Position numbers and translations under genes: made by a program
In this document: positions 35,157 through 48,189 of the stretch, piece after piece
Position numbering within the stretch: position 1 is the first letter of the stretch
Layout: every line of letters begins with the position of its first letter
From: Rhizophagus sp. LPA8_4_AMF
Lineage: Eukaryota; Glomeromycota; Glomeromycetes; Glomerales; Glomeraceae
Direction of reading: 5' to 3'
DNA: 64,000 bases
NCBI GenBank assembly: GCA_021464525.1
Contig: JADRCO010000035.1
Location: 1-64,000 of the forward strand
Notes under the pieces: generated by a model
What the model saw: the letters and a program-made list of their open reading frames with translations, nothing else
Databases searched by the model: none
Told to the model about the DNA's origin: nothing

Positions 35157-37363
35157 TTATAACACTTCTTGACGAAGAATCGGACGAATAGGTACTTCAT
35201 CGTCATCTAGAGTATCAAAGGATTAATAAAATAGTATAAAGAATAATAGATTGTGATATAATTTCTTACCATCATCACTTGTGTCATCTATATCATCAGA
35301 ACTTCTTTGCATATATTGGAATTCAACTCTATTTGTTTCTAAAAATAATAATAAGAAATCAATATTTTAATCAGCGTGGGTAGTACTAGTAAAAGGATCC
35401 CGTATCGATTACCTTTATCATGATTTACTTTTAATTTCTTAAAATTAATATCATTTTCTTCTACTATTTTAATTAAATCGTTAATAAGAATAATAAATAA
35501 ATAACAAAAAAAAAAAAAAAAAAATTGTTACTAATTACCATCAGAATCATTTGAATTATTTCTTTTAGAATTTCCTTTCACTTCACAATTGTTATCTAAA
35601 AATTGACGTTAAATTTCAATATGTAATCTTACGATCTTACGAATTATAGTAATTAATTGTAAATTATTACTATACCATTTAGAATACTTAAATTATTTTG
35701 CATATTATGAAAAGCTAATAATATAATAAAATAAAATATTAGAATAACATTGTTAAATAAATTTTTTCAATGTATTACGCTACGCTCCGGACTAAATTAC
35801 CTTCTTGTTCTTCTGTTAATTAAAGAACAAAATTAATTTAATCAATACACATTAAATATTCATAAGTAATATTGAGCGCCTTCCTTACCTTTTGTAGCAT
35901 TTTTTGGTTCAGGTAAATCATTAAAATTGTAAATTCTACTAGTTGAATTTCTAATTAAAGATTTAATAAATCCAGGGGATATGCCAAAATTTGCATTTAA
36001 TGGTAAATTATTGATATTTGAAAAATCTAAGTGATAATTTTGATTTGATCCCATAACGTCTAATTTATCCTCAAGAGTATATATATCAGGTCTCTTTTTC
36101 GGATCAGCATTCCAACATAGTTCCATTAATTTTCCGTATTCTAAAGGAGTTCCTTGTACTATTTTTGGTCTCATACCATTTATTATATTCATTGCAAGAT
36201 CGGAATCATGTTCATAATTAATAAAAGGTTGTATTCCAGATGATATTTCCCACATAAGTATACCAATACTATAAATATTAGATGCAAAAGTAATTTCTTT
36301 TCCAACAATAACCTCAGGTGCTATGTAAGGAAGTTTTCCATATATACTATTTAATGGTTTATCAGCAGGTTCACAAAATCCAAGGTCACTGATATAAAAC
36401 TTTTTTCTAGGTTGACTATATAAAATATTACCAGAATGTAAATTTCTATGAATTGCTTTTTCATCATGAATTTCACAAAATGCATTTATTATTTCATATG
36501 CAATCTGAATTCTTTCATTCCATGTAAGTTTAGTATTATTTTTTAACAAATAATTTCTTAAATTCATATCCATTTTACTCATAACAAGCATATAATTTCC
36601 ATCCATTGGATCTTTAGTAAAACCATAACATTGTACTAAGAATTTCCATTTATTACTTATAGATATATTAATTTTACCCTACAAATAAATTTAAAATATT
36701 TATTATTTAAATAAATTTTTTTTTAAAAAAATTTGCATAAAAGAGATAAAAGAGAAATAAAAAATTAGATACCTCATCGAACCAACTTTTTTTAGCATCT
36801 TTAACATTTTCTAATTTTTTAAGTATAACTTCTTGATCTCCACATCTTTTTAATTTCATTTCTTGACAATCCCATTCATCATAACATCCATCAATCCAAT
36901 CTACCGTATAACTTTCGGAACATCCACTTTTATTCACATATCTTGGATTTTGAAAATTATTATATGGAATCCATTCTACTATCTTTTGTGGTGAAATTGT
37001 TTCCAGTTGACATTTTTTTATTAAATTATCAATATCATTATTTTCCGATGTCCAATTTGAAAAATTGATTTTTAAATAATTTCGAACGCAAGATTCACAA
37101 TATAAGGTAGCTAAACATTCACTAAGACAATTTTCACATATTCTCTTCGTTCCTTCATTTGAAAGGATTTTATGATAATCAAAATCTTTATTTAATAATT
37201 TTATTGCATAAGATATTTCCTCTTTTGTTAGACGTACACTTTTAAGAATTATTTGTTTTCTAAATTCAAATCGTTTTTCTATAGTGTCCTGAATATTAAA
37301 ATCTGTTAATGTGTACGCTTCTTCAATTGCATCAGTAATTAAATTTTTACGAATTTCTGCCAT
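35157..37363 (-). CDS. TKL-family pseudokinase with N-terminal Cys cluster (kinase 2)
   Basis: Eight exons: 36773-37363, 35889-36678, 35801-35812 (12 nt), 35676-35714, 35539-35595, 35413-35463, 35270-35338 and 35157-35206; 552 residues, all introns GT-AG. The Cys cluster CENCLSECLATLYCESC and the length of exon 1 match kinase 1 exactly. Lys (VILKKL), DLG and YIAPEV are kept. The catalytic loop, however, reads HRNLHSGN (Asn at about 276, codon at 36442-36444) where kinases need HRD. The conserved Asp of the F-helix is also Asn (ASNIYSIG, about 331), and the glycine loop is SGCSES. Phosphotransfer is therefore unlikely, while the intact frame and splice sites argue that the protein is still selected. 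The tail reads EEQE-AFHNMQNNLSIL, then several acidic/Ser-rich exons, ending RPILRQEVL. A scaffold or allosteric role is inferred. Confidence 0.85.
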
Positions 37364-37368
37364 AATAA

Positions 37369-37400
<32 letters not shown>

Positions 37401-40183
37401 TAGTCCGAAAAAAATTTCAAGTAGGTAAATCAATGAATGAAAAAACGGGGACGGAATTTTATATTTCAATCATCTATTGTTTGTTACATTATTATGTTGT
37501 GGCTGTGTTGTACTAATTCACGCGATAATTTTTTTAAATTTAGTTTGGTTCATCAATTTCCAATTATCACACATTCAGGTGATTTTTCATCGTTCGTTAA
37601 TAAAAAAAAATCATCGGAATAATGAATGTGACATTTGGTATAAATTTTTGATACCATTCATACAATAATATTATATTAAATACGGTAAAGGATTCTCATA
37701 AAAAAAAAAGTGAGTTTTATAAAACTTATAAATTACTTTTAAATTAAAATAAAAAAATAAAAAAAAAAAATACAAAAAATCTTTTTTTCTTTAACAGTAA
37801 CCGATGTACTGATTAAAGTTTAGTCGACTAATACATAAATAGTTTTCATTTTCACTTTCATATAGTTTTTATATATGTTGTGACTCATATGACGATTTGT
37901 GTCACATGAATAATTCGTTAATTAATAAACATTTTTTTTATTATTATTAAATGAATTTTATTAGTAAACTTGTACGTCATAATGCAATTGCATATATTCT
38001 GAACAAGTAAAAAAAAAAATTTTAAACTAATAATATTAATAGTGAAAATTTATAAAATTTCAAGTTTTTATTACTTTAAAAAAATTTTAATAATAAAGTA
38101 TTTTTTTTATCGGTAGGAAATCGATTTCTTAAAAAAAATTGCATTTGACATCTTACGCAAATTGTCACCTGAGACACAACTTGCATATTTATTTATGATC
38201 ATGGGTTGTAAACAAATCATAAATGGACACTAATTATTAAATAAATTCCTTTTTTTTTTTTTTTATACTAATACAAGCAATAAAATTTTAAAATATATTG
38301 TTTTTAAAACAAAAGTAATTTTCCAATTAAAATTGTTTTTATTTTTTTTATTATTCATTATTATTTTTAAATACTTGTTATTCCGTAATACGAAATTAAT
38401 TATATTTATAAATATTTTTTATATTAATTTTTTTTTTTTTTTTTTATATGATTTTTTTTTTTTTTGTGATTAGCAAAAACTGATAATGAATGATATAACC
38501 AGATAACGACTTTCAACTCTCGTTGTCATCCGTTGTCATACCTGAAATTCCGTTCCCTTATCTGGAAATATTTCTCCGGAGTTCCGTCAAGTTTTTTTTT
38601 TTTACCTCCTTCCATAATATAAAAATTGTAGAATATTGATGCATGACCGACTCGATTTCACTAGTATTATTATCTTCAAGTTTTCCAACGTTGATTAAAA
38701 GAATGAATTTAACGTTAATGATTATACAATTTTTATTTTTTCTTTAGAGTGGGAGACTTTACGATAATTACCTATCTTGATATGGATGAATGCTCTTGAT
38801 AACTGATAAGGTTCTTATTAACGGTTACCAACAAGAAAGAAAAAGATCATCTGGAAAAGCTGGAGGGTTTAAAAACAAGATCTTGACCGAAATAAGTCAT
38901 ATGATATCATCGATTTTTAAGATTAGTATCGCTGTAGAGGGATCGGTTAAATCGGTTAAATTCAAAAAATTAATTTTAAATCAACTAATTTTACATGTTA
39001 TGAGGATGCATCAAAAAATTAAATAATCAATAATCCAGAATTATTAAAAAAATAATGATTAATATTTTAATTAAAAATATCACTAGCGAGATATTGTAAA
39101 TAAAATTTACTAAACTTAAGTCCTCTCTGGAAACTAAAAGTTAGTTTTATTAATTATTATAGTTTTACAGATTAATAATCGTAAAAATTTCTCATGAAAA
39201 ATAAATAAAAAAAAAACGAAGATTCTTATTTTAAAATCATGCTATTGAAATCTTCGTTTGTCAAAATCCTCTTAGCGAAAATTAACGCTCAAAGATCATT
39301 CCTGTATTCCCACTTACATAGCGTGAATTTTTTTTTTACTTAACAATAAAAGTTTGTTTTCAATTATTTATTTGATTTTTATTTAGTAATAAACATAATA
39401 AAAATAATTTATTTCACGATATATATTGTATATTTTTTGCCGCAACATCGCTCGAGTTTTTATCTTTTAATATAAAGTCGTAATTAGGCATAAAGCTTTC
39501 GATTGTATAATTGTATTATTTTATTTCCTGAAAATTTGATACTCTTTTATCGCAGTTTAAATTCGGGTTTATTAATATTCAGTATAAAATTTACTTATCA
39601 AGGTCAATATTAAAAAAAAAACTAGGCGTTGAAGTTTTTCTTATCTATTCATAAAATTTTCAGATGTAGTTTCACTCATATTCTCTAAATTGGCGATATA
39701 TCGAAGAATTTCAAAATATTTCTTTTTTTTTACGTATCTGGACTTGGATATATATATCGGTGTACATTATAATACGTAAAAAAGACAAATTTTTTTATTA
39801 TATAAATGGAGATATCACAAATCATCATTCAATGGTTTAAACCAACGAATAAATAAAATTTAATTCGATCACTATAATTTTTATTGATAATCATTTTCTT
39901 TAGATCTTTGACGCTTCTCGATCAAATTTTTTTTTTCTTATGACGAAAATAAAATTAACTAAATAAAAGAATTTTATAGGAGACATACCCTTTATTATCC
40001 AAGCTCTTAAAAAAAATAATAATAATTTATTTTAAGGTTAATAAAGGAAACAAGTGAGAAAATGAATATATAACTATACGTTATTAACAGATATCAGATC
40101 TTATTGTTATTTTACACTATCACATGTAACATTTATTTATCAAGTATCAACGAAATCAAGCACGATAATCAGGTATCCGGACT
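37364..40183. other. Long intergenic region
   Basis: The first part is the kinase 2 promoter side, starting with a T homopolymer of about 30 bases just before the ATG. Numerous A/T homopolymers follow. The frame at 38790-39026 has no recognisable domain. A CCAGATAA...TTATCTGG inverted pair spans about 38499-38573. I see no gene. Confidence 0.45.
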
Positions 40184-40905
40184 TTTCGCCGAAGTCTATA
40201 AACCCATTTCGCCGAAGTAATTTCGCCGAAGGGATGTTTCCCCGAAGTGCCGTTTCCTATAAAAATTTTATCCGTTATTTCTGTAAAAACTCCGTAAAAA
40301 TGAGCCTTTCGCGGATCCATTCACGGAAAATGTAAATAATTCGATAAATTCCGTGATATAAGGTTATTAATTCGAAAATATGAGTCTTTTACGGAAAAAA
40401 GATGGAATATATCGACTTTTTTTACAGGACGTTTCGCCGAAATGCCATTTTCCCGAATGGATATTTTACCGAATGGCCATTTTGCTGAAGGACATTTCGC
40501 CGAAGTGAAGGGCATTTTGCCGAAGATATGAAATTTTTTAATTTTCCTTTTCTTTTTTTAGAGAAGACAAACGAATTTATTTTAAGTCTATTTTTTAATT
40601 AAAAAATAAATTAGTTTTATTTGACAAATCATCAATTTTCCGAAACAAGGGAAAATAAAATAGTTAAAGAGAATTTGTTCTTTGAACAATTTTTATTTTC
40701 TTTGTATCGAATTTATCGAATTTGTTGACGATTAAGGAAAAATCATGTTAATCAACAACATTTCCGGCGGCGAAATGTAATGGACGTTTCGGGGGAAAAG
40801 ATTCGGCGAAATGTCCATTCGGCGAAATATCCTTTTGGCGAAACTTCCCTTCAGCAAAATGGCTTCTGCGAAATAGGGTTCAGCGAAACGTACCGTAACC
40901 CGATA
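40184..40905. mobile_element. Element with mirrored clusters of TTCGCCGAA motifs
   Basis: The left cluster (about 40184-40525) repeats variants of TTTCGCCGAAGTG and TTTTGCCGAAG about ten times. The right cluster (about 40765-40900) repeats the reverse complement (TTCGGCGAAATGTCC, TTTTGGCGAAAC). About 240 bp of AT-rich sequence, including a weak inverted repeat, lies between. Frames through it yield repetitive peptides (FAKRPF, SAKWPFGK), which are by-products. Mirrored subterminal repeat clusters are known from non-autonomous DNA transposons, where they are transposase-binding sites; that role is inferred here. Confidence 0.6.
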
Positions 40906-42480
40906 ATCATACGGTAGAAATATATTCAAATTAGTCAGTCGATCTCAATCATATTCAAGATATATTAAAAATGTCTGTTAATAATTTTGATTTCTAAAAA
41001 TATCAAACAATTGCGTATCATCATTTATTTTTATCATATATACATTCACTCACGTATATAGGTGCCGAATTAAAATTACGGCATTACGAAATATGGATTT
41101 TACCATTTAGATATCTAACAAATCATCAAGACAGCATTAGAGATTTACGGATTACAAATTATCTACGACATAACCATAAAAAAATATTTACTTTCTTTGT
41201 GTAATTTTTGTATTTTTGACATTAAATAATTACGGCATTACGGCAATTTAATGTATTACGGTATAAGTATCATATGCCATAATTAATTCCGATGGCAAGT
41301 ATACTCACGTATTATTTCGCACATCATTCATCTTTTCTATCACCATCTTTATTCATTTTATTTCGCGCAACTGTTTCGCATAACCCGTTGGATTAGAATC
41401 GTTTTTTTGATAAATTAGGAACAAATCATGCACATGTAATTCTTTCTATTCCACCTAAGTAGTGTTTTAAAATTGTAAGTAAATTCAAGGGTACTACATT
41501 ATTGGACTATCAGCTATCGACATAATGTTCACTTACGTAGGGATTATAGTTGCGTTGTATTTTTCACTTTAAAGAACTTCATGATTTACATATTCCGTGA
41601 GTGTGATTATTGAACCAATCAATTTTATGCGAAATGATTAGTAGGGGTCAACTCATGAATATTACAACTATTCCGATTGAACTATTATATAATCCAAACT
41701 GGTTATCGATAAAAAAACGAACTCATCGTACCAGCTTTGGAATCATTAGACCAGATTTTATTATTTGGTACCAAATTCTTTTGTTTATGTGTACTGTCAT
41801 CTAATAAGAAAAGGAAATTAGAAAAGTTACTCTATTAGATGATGAGTTATATTCCAAAGGACATTGCTTAATATGATCATGATGGTAACGCTATTATAAT
41901 ACCTTCTATGCTTAGCAAGTAATAACTCCCATGTTATTCCTGTAAAAAATGATGATCCGTGTTTTTATATTTCCACGAATGTATCATTTTCACGGAATTT
42001 TTACGAAACCAACGGAGAAATAATGGAAATATTCCGGTAAAAATTTTTTATAGGGTATATCCTCTATAGTTCTGCTCATATGTAGGTGGTGGTGCATCTA
42101 TCGAAATTGAAGGTACTGTACACCCTGCGCCTGCACAGAAGATGGTCCTACCACCTGAGGATGAACACCTATTAGACCTAGTACCTGGGTAACCTCTTCC
42201 CAGTCTGTTCACTCTGTTGGCTTTAGAAAGGTAGAATACTACAATATGCCATAATTGCGTAAGAAGGCTAGTAAGGGGGCGGAAATAGTAAGAAGGGCGA
42301 CAGAGAAAAGGACAACGTTAATTATCTTGATTTAAGTATTATAACGGAAGTATTATCTAAATTTATGAAAAAGTGCAAGTCTGAAGTTGAGGTAACAATT
42401 CATTTTTTTTTTTTACCGCAAACTTCTAAACCAAACGCTTAGTTTAAAAATAAAAATTTATAGAAAACTAATTTTTAAAG
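40906..42480. other. Intergenic with one decayed coding patch
   Basis: A weak inverted-repeat element may span 41059-41295 (GCCGAATTAAAATTACGGCA near the left, ATTACGGCATTACGGC and TAATTCCGATGGC toward the right). At 42085-42340 the DNA is GC-richer, and a plus frame reads GGGASIEIEGTVHPAPAQKM then LPPEDEHLLDLVPG, followed in another frame by KKASKGAEIVRRATEKR. This looks like a dead host exon of unknown family. Confidence 0.35.
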
Positions 42481-42483
42481 CGC

Positions 42484-43080
42484 GTACTACAGAAAAAGCC
42501 CTCGCCATAAATTTAATAAAGTAAAATAAAATATACATATATGAAAAATTAAAAGAAAATGAATTTTTTTTTTTTTTTGGATTCCAAGGATTCCAAACTA
42601 AGATATTCTAATTTAATGCTTTAAAATAATTCGGGATTAATTATCACTCATAATTAAATGTCTAAAATATAATCGTAATTAATTATAAATAACGATACCT
42701 TCAGGAGTCAAACAAATTTTTGAATAAAGTGTTGGGTTAATCATCGCCTATAAATTTAAAATAAAATTATATTATATTCATAGTGGTAAAGTTAAAAATA
42801 TTTTCACTTACTAATATCGTCAGGAATAATAAAATCATATTGTGTACTATCATAATTTTTTTTAAAAAAAATTAATTTACAAAAAAAATGATTAGATTCT
42901 TGTTCCTCTATTAATTAAAGAATCAATAGCGTTAATTAAAAAATTTATATATGCATATACATTAAAACATTTATTTAATTGCTACATTACCATTACTTGG
43001 TTCAGGTAAATTATCATACACATGTACTTTGTTGATAGATTTAGTATTTGCGTAAAAGTTCTCCATTTCATATAATTTTG
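42484..43080 (-). pseudogene. Kinase-family tail remnant, unsplit copy
   Basis: At 42990-43025 the minus strand reads NLPEPSNG followed by GTAATG, the end of the kinase catalytic exon. At 42896-42910 lies AGGAACAAGAAT after TTAATAG, a decayed form of the 12-nt microexon AAGAACAAGAAG of the intact kinases; its donor site is lost. Farther on GDD-stop-PNTLFKNLFDS recalls the DDFNKS tail exon. The segment aligns with 17595-18560, where an insertion splits it. Confidence 0.6.
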
Positions 43081-43583
43081 AATCTAAAGAATTGAAATGA
43101 CGAGTCGTTAATAAGATTCGCTAATTTTTTCACGTGATATTATTTTATGGACGAAAATTCTAAAAAAAAAACAGAAAAGCATCTACTAACATCAAAATTT
43201 TCTTCACACCGTTGAATTTTTTTCATTTAAAGATACATTTTTCGTGTACTGTACATGGAATGAAAAAAACCTCTTTCAATCAGAAAATAATTTAGTCTTA
43301 TTTTTTTTACAAATATTCTTAAACGGTGATATAGTGACGAAATTAAATATAAATCTTTGACGATTATTTGCAAAACATTCTTACTTTATTTAAAAACGTT
43401 GAAAATTTTTGATACATTTAGTAAAAAAAGTACAAAAAAATAAAAGAAACAAATAAATAAATAATACATACTAAAACTTAATTGGTTAATGCTGCAAAAA
43501 GTGATATCGACCACATACTATTAAAGACATTACAAAAGGATATGCCCTATATGTAAGAATGTATACTTAAAATCTTTAAAATC

Positions 43584-44012
43584 TTAATTTTTAATTTCTA
43601 ATACATATTGATTTAAATATTTCTTCAAATGACATTTAAGATGCTCTTTTTGATCGAAATTTAACACTAAATTCTCTTGTTCCATATTTTGTTGAAATTC
43701 AATTCCAAGAAAGTTTTTGCTCAAACAATTATTAATCACGAGAGGAGAAAAAATTTCACATGAAATTTGATAAAACTGATTATTATACTGTTGCTGATAA
43801 TAGAAGATACATTCATTTTCATTGGATTTAACGTTACTTTCTTTTGATAATTTATTTAATAGGTATTCAACAGTGTCGTTTGAGATTTCCTTGCAAATAA
43901 CACGATAATGATAACAATCATTTGGTGGTCGATAGAAAAAAGTAGTAGGATGAGTGAAAATAAGAGAAGGTTGATTGTTTTCCGAGTTAGAAATTTGAAC
44001 TTGTGAATTCAT
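43584..44012 (-). CDS. Orphan 142-residue protein
   Basis: A single intact frame starts at MNSQVQISNSENNQPS and ends at KYLNQYVLEIKN. No signal peptide, membrane segment or known domain is visible. It is Asn/Gln-rich with aromatic clusters (FFYRPPNDCYHYR, ECIFYYQQQYNNQFYQ) and a helical, charged C-terminus (DQKEHLKCHLKKYL). A TATA-like ATAAAT lies about 30-50 bases upstream of the ATG. A duplicate at 49173-49580 with the same flanks has decayed, while this copy stays open, which supports a real gene. The function is unknown. Confidence 0.6.
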   Translation of the reverse strand: MNSQVQISNSENNQPSLIFTHPTTFFYRPPNDCYHYRVICKEISNDTVEYLLNKLSKESNVKSNENECIFYYQQQYNNQFYQISCEIFSPLVINNCLSKNFLGIEFQQNMEQENLVLNFDQKEHLKCHLKKYLNQYVLEIKN

Positions 44013-44472
44013 ATTTCGATAACTGATAATAATACTATCAAGAATTTATAAAAAGTCTAGCTCCGCCCGAATACTTATAAAATTTTCCTTAAGTAGTAGT
44101 AATTTTGCAGATCGTACGAGTGAGCGAGAAAATTATTATTTTTTGAAGTAAAAGATTTTGAAAGGAAGGAAATTTTTAATGATTTATATTAGAAATCCAA
44201 TATGCATGTTATATAACATGTAACCATGCAATTACGCCAAGTTATTAATCAGGAAATTGATTAGATTTTTAAAAAACACTTCGACGGACATAATATTAAA
44301 GACACGTAGGCGTGACAAATAAGTGTGGCGAATAGGATTTCACATACTGTGCACAAAAAGGAAAAGGGAGGGTGTGATGAATGTGAAAAAAAAGGAGTAT
44401 ATCATTACTAAATTAACATACGAACGCACAAATACAAATGCATGGTCGGAATAATACTTTGAAAGCACCGTT

Positions 44473-46725
44473 ATGGGCAAAACTTTATTGCAAGAATCTT
44501 CTTCACAATCCATTACATACTTAGAACATTATGTACCTTTTTTACAACACCAACATCATAACTTGACTCCACGTCGTCAGCCTTTAATTTTACCACCTTG
44601 TACGCATTGTTCCCTTAATTCTTATTTTTCTCATGACTTGCGTCCTAAGTGTGTAATTGCTGTTCGCACTTCTCATACTTTACTTTTTAAAATCCATGCT
44701 CGTTCTGCTTCAGAACATAAAGCTTTCTCAAATTTGATTAGTGTTCCTTATTTTGTTTCGACTAAACCCTTATTTAGTATTAGACATTTAGCTTATGAAA
44801 AATTTCTTTTAATTAATAATATTTCTTTACCGCAAGTAACTGCGGCTCCTATTGCTTCATCTTCTGATACGGCTCGACAACTTCTTTTAATTAAGAACCA
44901 AATTTTTTCTGCTCTGCTTTGTCAGACTCATATTAAACAACTTTTGCTTAACATAGCGTCCAATTTTATAGATTTTTCTCATTTTACTTTTTATACAGAT
45001 GGTGCCGTCAAATATTTAGGCTCAGATCAGTGTTAAAGTGGTCTGGGTTGGTGCCAAACTCATCCTGATACTCCGCGTAGAACTTTTCAAGGTGCTACCA
45101 CCTTTTCCCCGTCTTCTTATAAGGCTGAATCAATGGCTATACTTACGGCTCTTATCACCTTACCATACTTTGCTATATGCACGATTTTTACTGACTCTGT
45201 AAACTGTATCTCTACTTTTATCAATCACGGAATCATCCCTACCTTTCACCTCGAAAAAAACTAAAACAAAATAACTTTCTTATTTGAAATCTCATTTTTT
45301 GGCTCATAGAACACTGACATATTACACTTAACTTTGTTAAAGTCAAAGGACATAGCAACAACCCTTTTAACGATCAAGCAGACCATCTTGCATCGCTTGG
45401 TTCAACTTCTTCTGACCCGATTGTGGTCAACTTCAAATTCTTCAAAGACACCTCCTTAGGTGTCTTCAATTGGAACAACCTTTATATTGTAGATCAAAAC
45501 ATTCGTCAATGAGCTAATACATCTATTAGAGCTAATGTTTTTAACTCTCTAGTTAACAATTCCTCTCTCAAACCGATCGAACAACATATTGTGGATGGCT
45601 GTGTGGATTGGTACTATACAAAACTATGAATTAATTCCAACCCTTTCGACACGCCCACCAGTAACAAATTGTCAAAACTTCAAAGTACTTGCATCAAAAA
45701 ATCCAATTTCTTATTCTCGTTTATACCCAGATGGTCCTATTTTTTGTCCCTTGTGTAGTCTACACCCGGACACAAATGATCACGTTTCTTATTGTTCCTC
45801 TCATTTTAATAATATTGTTACTTTATTGGTTAAATTTCGTCCCATTTTAATTCACATCATTGAAACAAATGCTTCGGGTCCTATTAGTGACCTTTCTATT
45901 TTTATTAATAATTTAGAAGTTTTTTCTTTATTATCATCTTCTGTTCAGAGTACACCTTTCTCTTTACCACAAAATCATCCCATTTCACTTCTTATTCATA
46001 ATATTATACCATTGAATTTATCCAGTGTATTTCATAAATATATAGGTCATCGTAACATCCGCCATGAGGCTTTTTTATCTTTTATTTTTCCATTCATTAC
46101 GGAACTCAATTGTATTACCTGGGGTTCACGTGCTTCTTCCTTAAAAAATGGGAACAGGCAAATAATATTACATGCAGGAAAAAGACTAATTATCACAGAT
46201 TATACCATCAGCATCATAATGTGGCGCTTACCTGAACTCGTTTGACTAACACCTCTGGCTCACGTCATATTATTCGTGAGATATTGGCACCTTTCATCTT
46301 TCCGCCTCATCGTCCGCCGTATCCTAATCGTATTGATCAGTTGGATCGTGATGCCCACATTAGGTGGACTAGTAGTAATTTTTTACATTCAGGGTCATGG
46401 GAAAGTCATTTACATACGTTGCTTTTTTATGATAATATAGATTTTTCATTTTTTTAATTTTTCATCATCAGTTCATTATTTCTTTTTATATCTTTTATTT
46501 TACTTAACTTCGGTTTTGTAGTAGCTGATTGTCTTAGACTTTTGGGTACTTTCATCTCATTTTTTTTTCTTCTGAAGTGACAACACCTGTCTTAATAACC
46601 TGTGTTTTGGTTATGATTTTTTTTGATTACTTTTCTTCTATTTTTATAGTATGTATGTAATTACTAGTATTATAACTTTGTTCGCCTTGAGATATAAAAA
46701 TAAAAATAAAAATAAAAATATATAA
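44473..46725 (+). mobile_element. LINE (non-LTR retrotransposon) 3' end, 5'-truncated
   Basis: An RNase H domain is recognisable at about 44990-45400: FYTDGA, KAESMAILTAL, IFTDSVNCI and, later, KGHSNNPFNDQADHLA, giving the usual Asp-Glu-Asp-(His)-Asp set. Downstream (45589-46245) a zinc-knuckle-like CPLCSLHPDTNDHVSYC lies in a long open piece, and a last piece (46242-46457) reads PHRPPYPNRIDQLDRD. The reading frame is broken in several places. At the end an (ATAAAA)n run (46692-46722) resembles the simple-repeat tail of LINE insertions. The reverse transcriptase region was not found, so the copy is 5'-truncated. A dead element, probably of the RNase H-bearing clades (I/Tad-like). Confidence 0.7.
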
Positions 46726-48185
46726 AAATATACTAACTCTATAATTTAATAACTTTTAAAATATGATAATTAAAGAAAAAGTAATCAAATATTTGAAAGA
46801 GAAGGATTCAAAGTATAATTTTATTGGTTTATATTTTCAATTATCATAAAATTTTAACAAGTAGTTAGTTTTTCAAAATCATAAATTTTATATGATGTTA
46901 TGCACCATACCTATAAAAACGGAAATCGATAATCTTTACCATAAGCATTGCATAAAACATCCAAAAATAAAAACGTTCATGTGACAATAAGCGGAAAAAA
47001 ATACTTTTTTATAAAAAATTTTATTTATACTTTATGATTTCAAATCTCTAAATAATTATAAATTAAATCCTTATAAAAATTCCAAATTTTCATATAGAAT
47101 TTCTGTAAAGATAAAGAGAAAATGAATTAGTATTATTAAAATGACCATTTAAACTTTAAAATAAAACTTTAATCTAAACAACACCATACTTGTTAAATAA
47201 CTTATTAAATTTTTTAACTTAGCCTTTAACTTGTTTGAAGCATTAAATATCTATGGTTATAAAATTATAAAAAAAAAGGCATACACAGATAATTTCGTTC
47301 AAATTTAATAAATCTAAATTCTAAACGTTCCAATATTTACAGAAAAACTTTATATAACCTTCTAAACCCTTTAATTTACCAAAAATGCCTAATTATTTAA
47401 ATAAAAACTGTACATAATAAATTGACTTATAACTCAAGGAAATGCTGTAAACAATCCTATTAACGCAAGTTCTAACAAGAAATCTTGAGTAATAATTAGA
47501 AAAGAATGCGAAACATATATTAGGTTTAAAATATTCGGTGAAAATTTGGGAATTTGACGTTGCACACACCAGTGATAAGCTAATATTCTACTAATACAAA
47601 ATTCAATATGAGTTATTATTAGCACATCAAAAAGCTAGAAATATAAATATTCAATTATTTTTACAAATAATGAAGCAACAAGAAATATTATAATCAGAAT
47701 TGGAGAGTTAGAAATAATAAACAAATAAAAGTGCAAGTAATATCTTTACAAAGAAATAATCATGGTAGTAAAAGATTAACTCGAGATAAAAAATCAAAAA
47801 GTTCTTTTGAAAATATAGAAAATATGGAACGAAAAACCATACCACCACGTAAAAAAAAGAATGATTAAAAAGAAACATGCATTAGCAGAGATATTATAAT
47901 TTCGATTTGTAACTTGTATAATTAGTAAAATTCTTTTACAACTTTAACATTATTAACGTCTAATACAATTTTAAAAAAAATAAATGAAATTAATATTATA
48001 AAGTAAGGTTAAAATTTACATATAAAATGCTAAAATATCTTATTAAAGATGATTAAAACAGAAATTTAGGTTTTTTCTCGTTTTATTAGCGTTTCAAACT
48101 TTCAATAGTATAATAGTTGAAAAAAAAAAATATTTTTCATGATTTCGTAAAATAAGATTATATATATTTAAAATAATTATTTATA
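46726..48185. other. Intergenic with a possible decayed exon
   Basis: At about 47670-47870 a plus frame reads NWRVRNNKQIKVQVISLQRN, then RLTRDKKSKSSFENIENMER and PPRKKKND before a stop. It is preceded in another frame by LAHQKARNINIQLFLQIMKQ (about 47617-47680). The composition suggests an old basic, probably nuclear protein end, but the family is unknown. The rest is featureless AT-rich DNA. Confidence 0.3.
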
Positions 48186-48189
48186 TTTC

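Noticed and set aside
38790-39026. 78-codon plus-strand frame
   Set aside because: No domain, no splice context and no duplicate; composition is close to chance for AT-rich DNA.
40321-40929. Repetitive minus-strand frames (SAKWPFGK-like and similar)
   Set aside because: They are translations of the TTCGCCGAA motif clusters, which are organised as mirrored DNA repeats and not as one coding frame.
44473-46725. LTR retroelement
   Set aside because: RNase H alone is not decisive, but no flanking long terminal repeats were seen, and the simple-repeat tail and zinc-knuckle end fit a non-LTR LINE.
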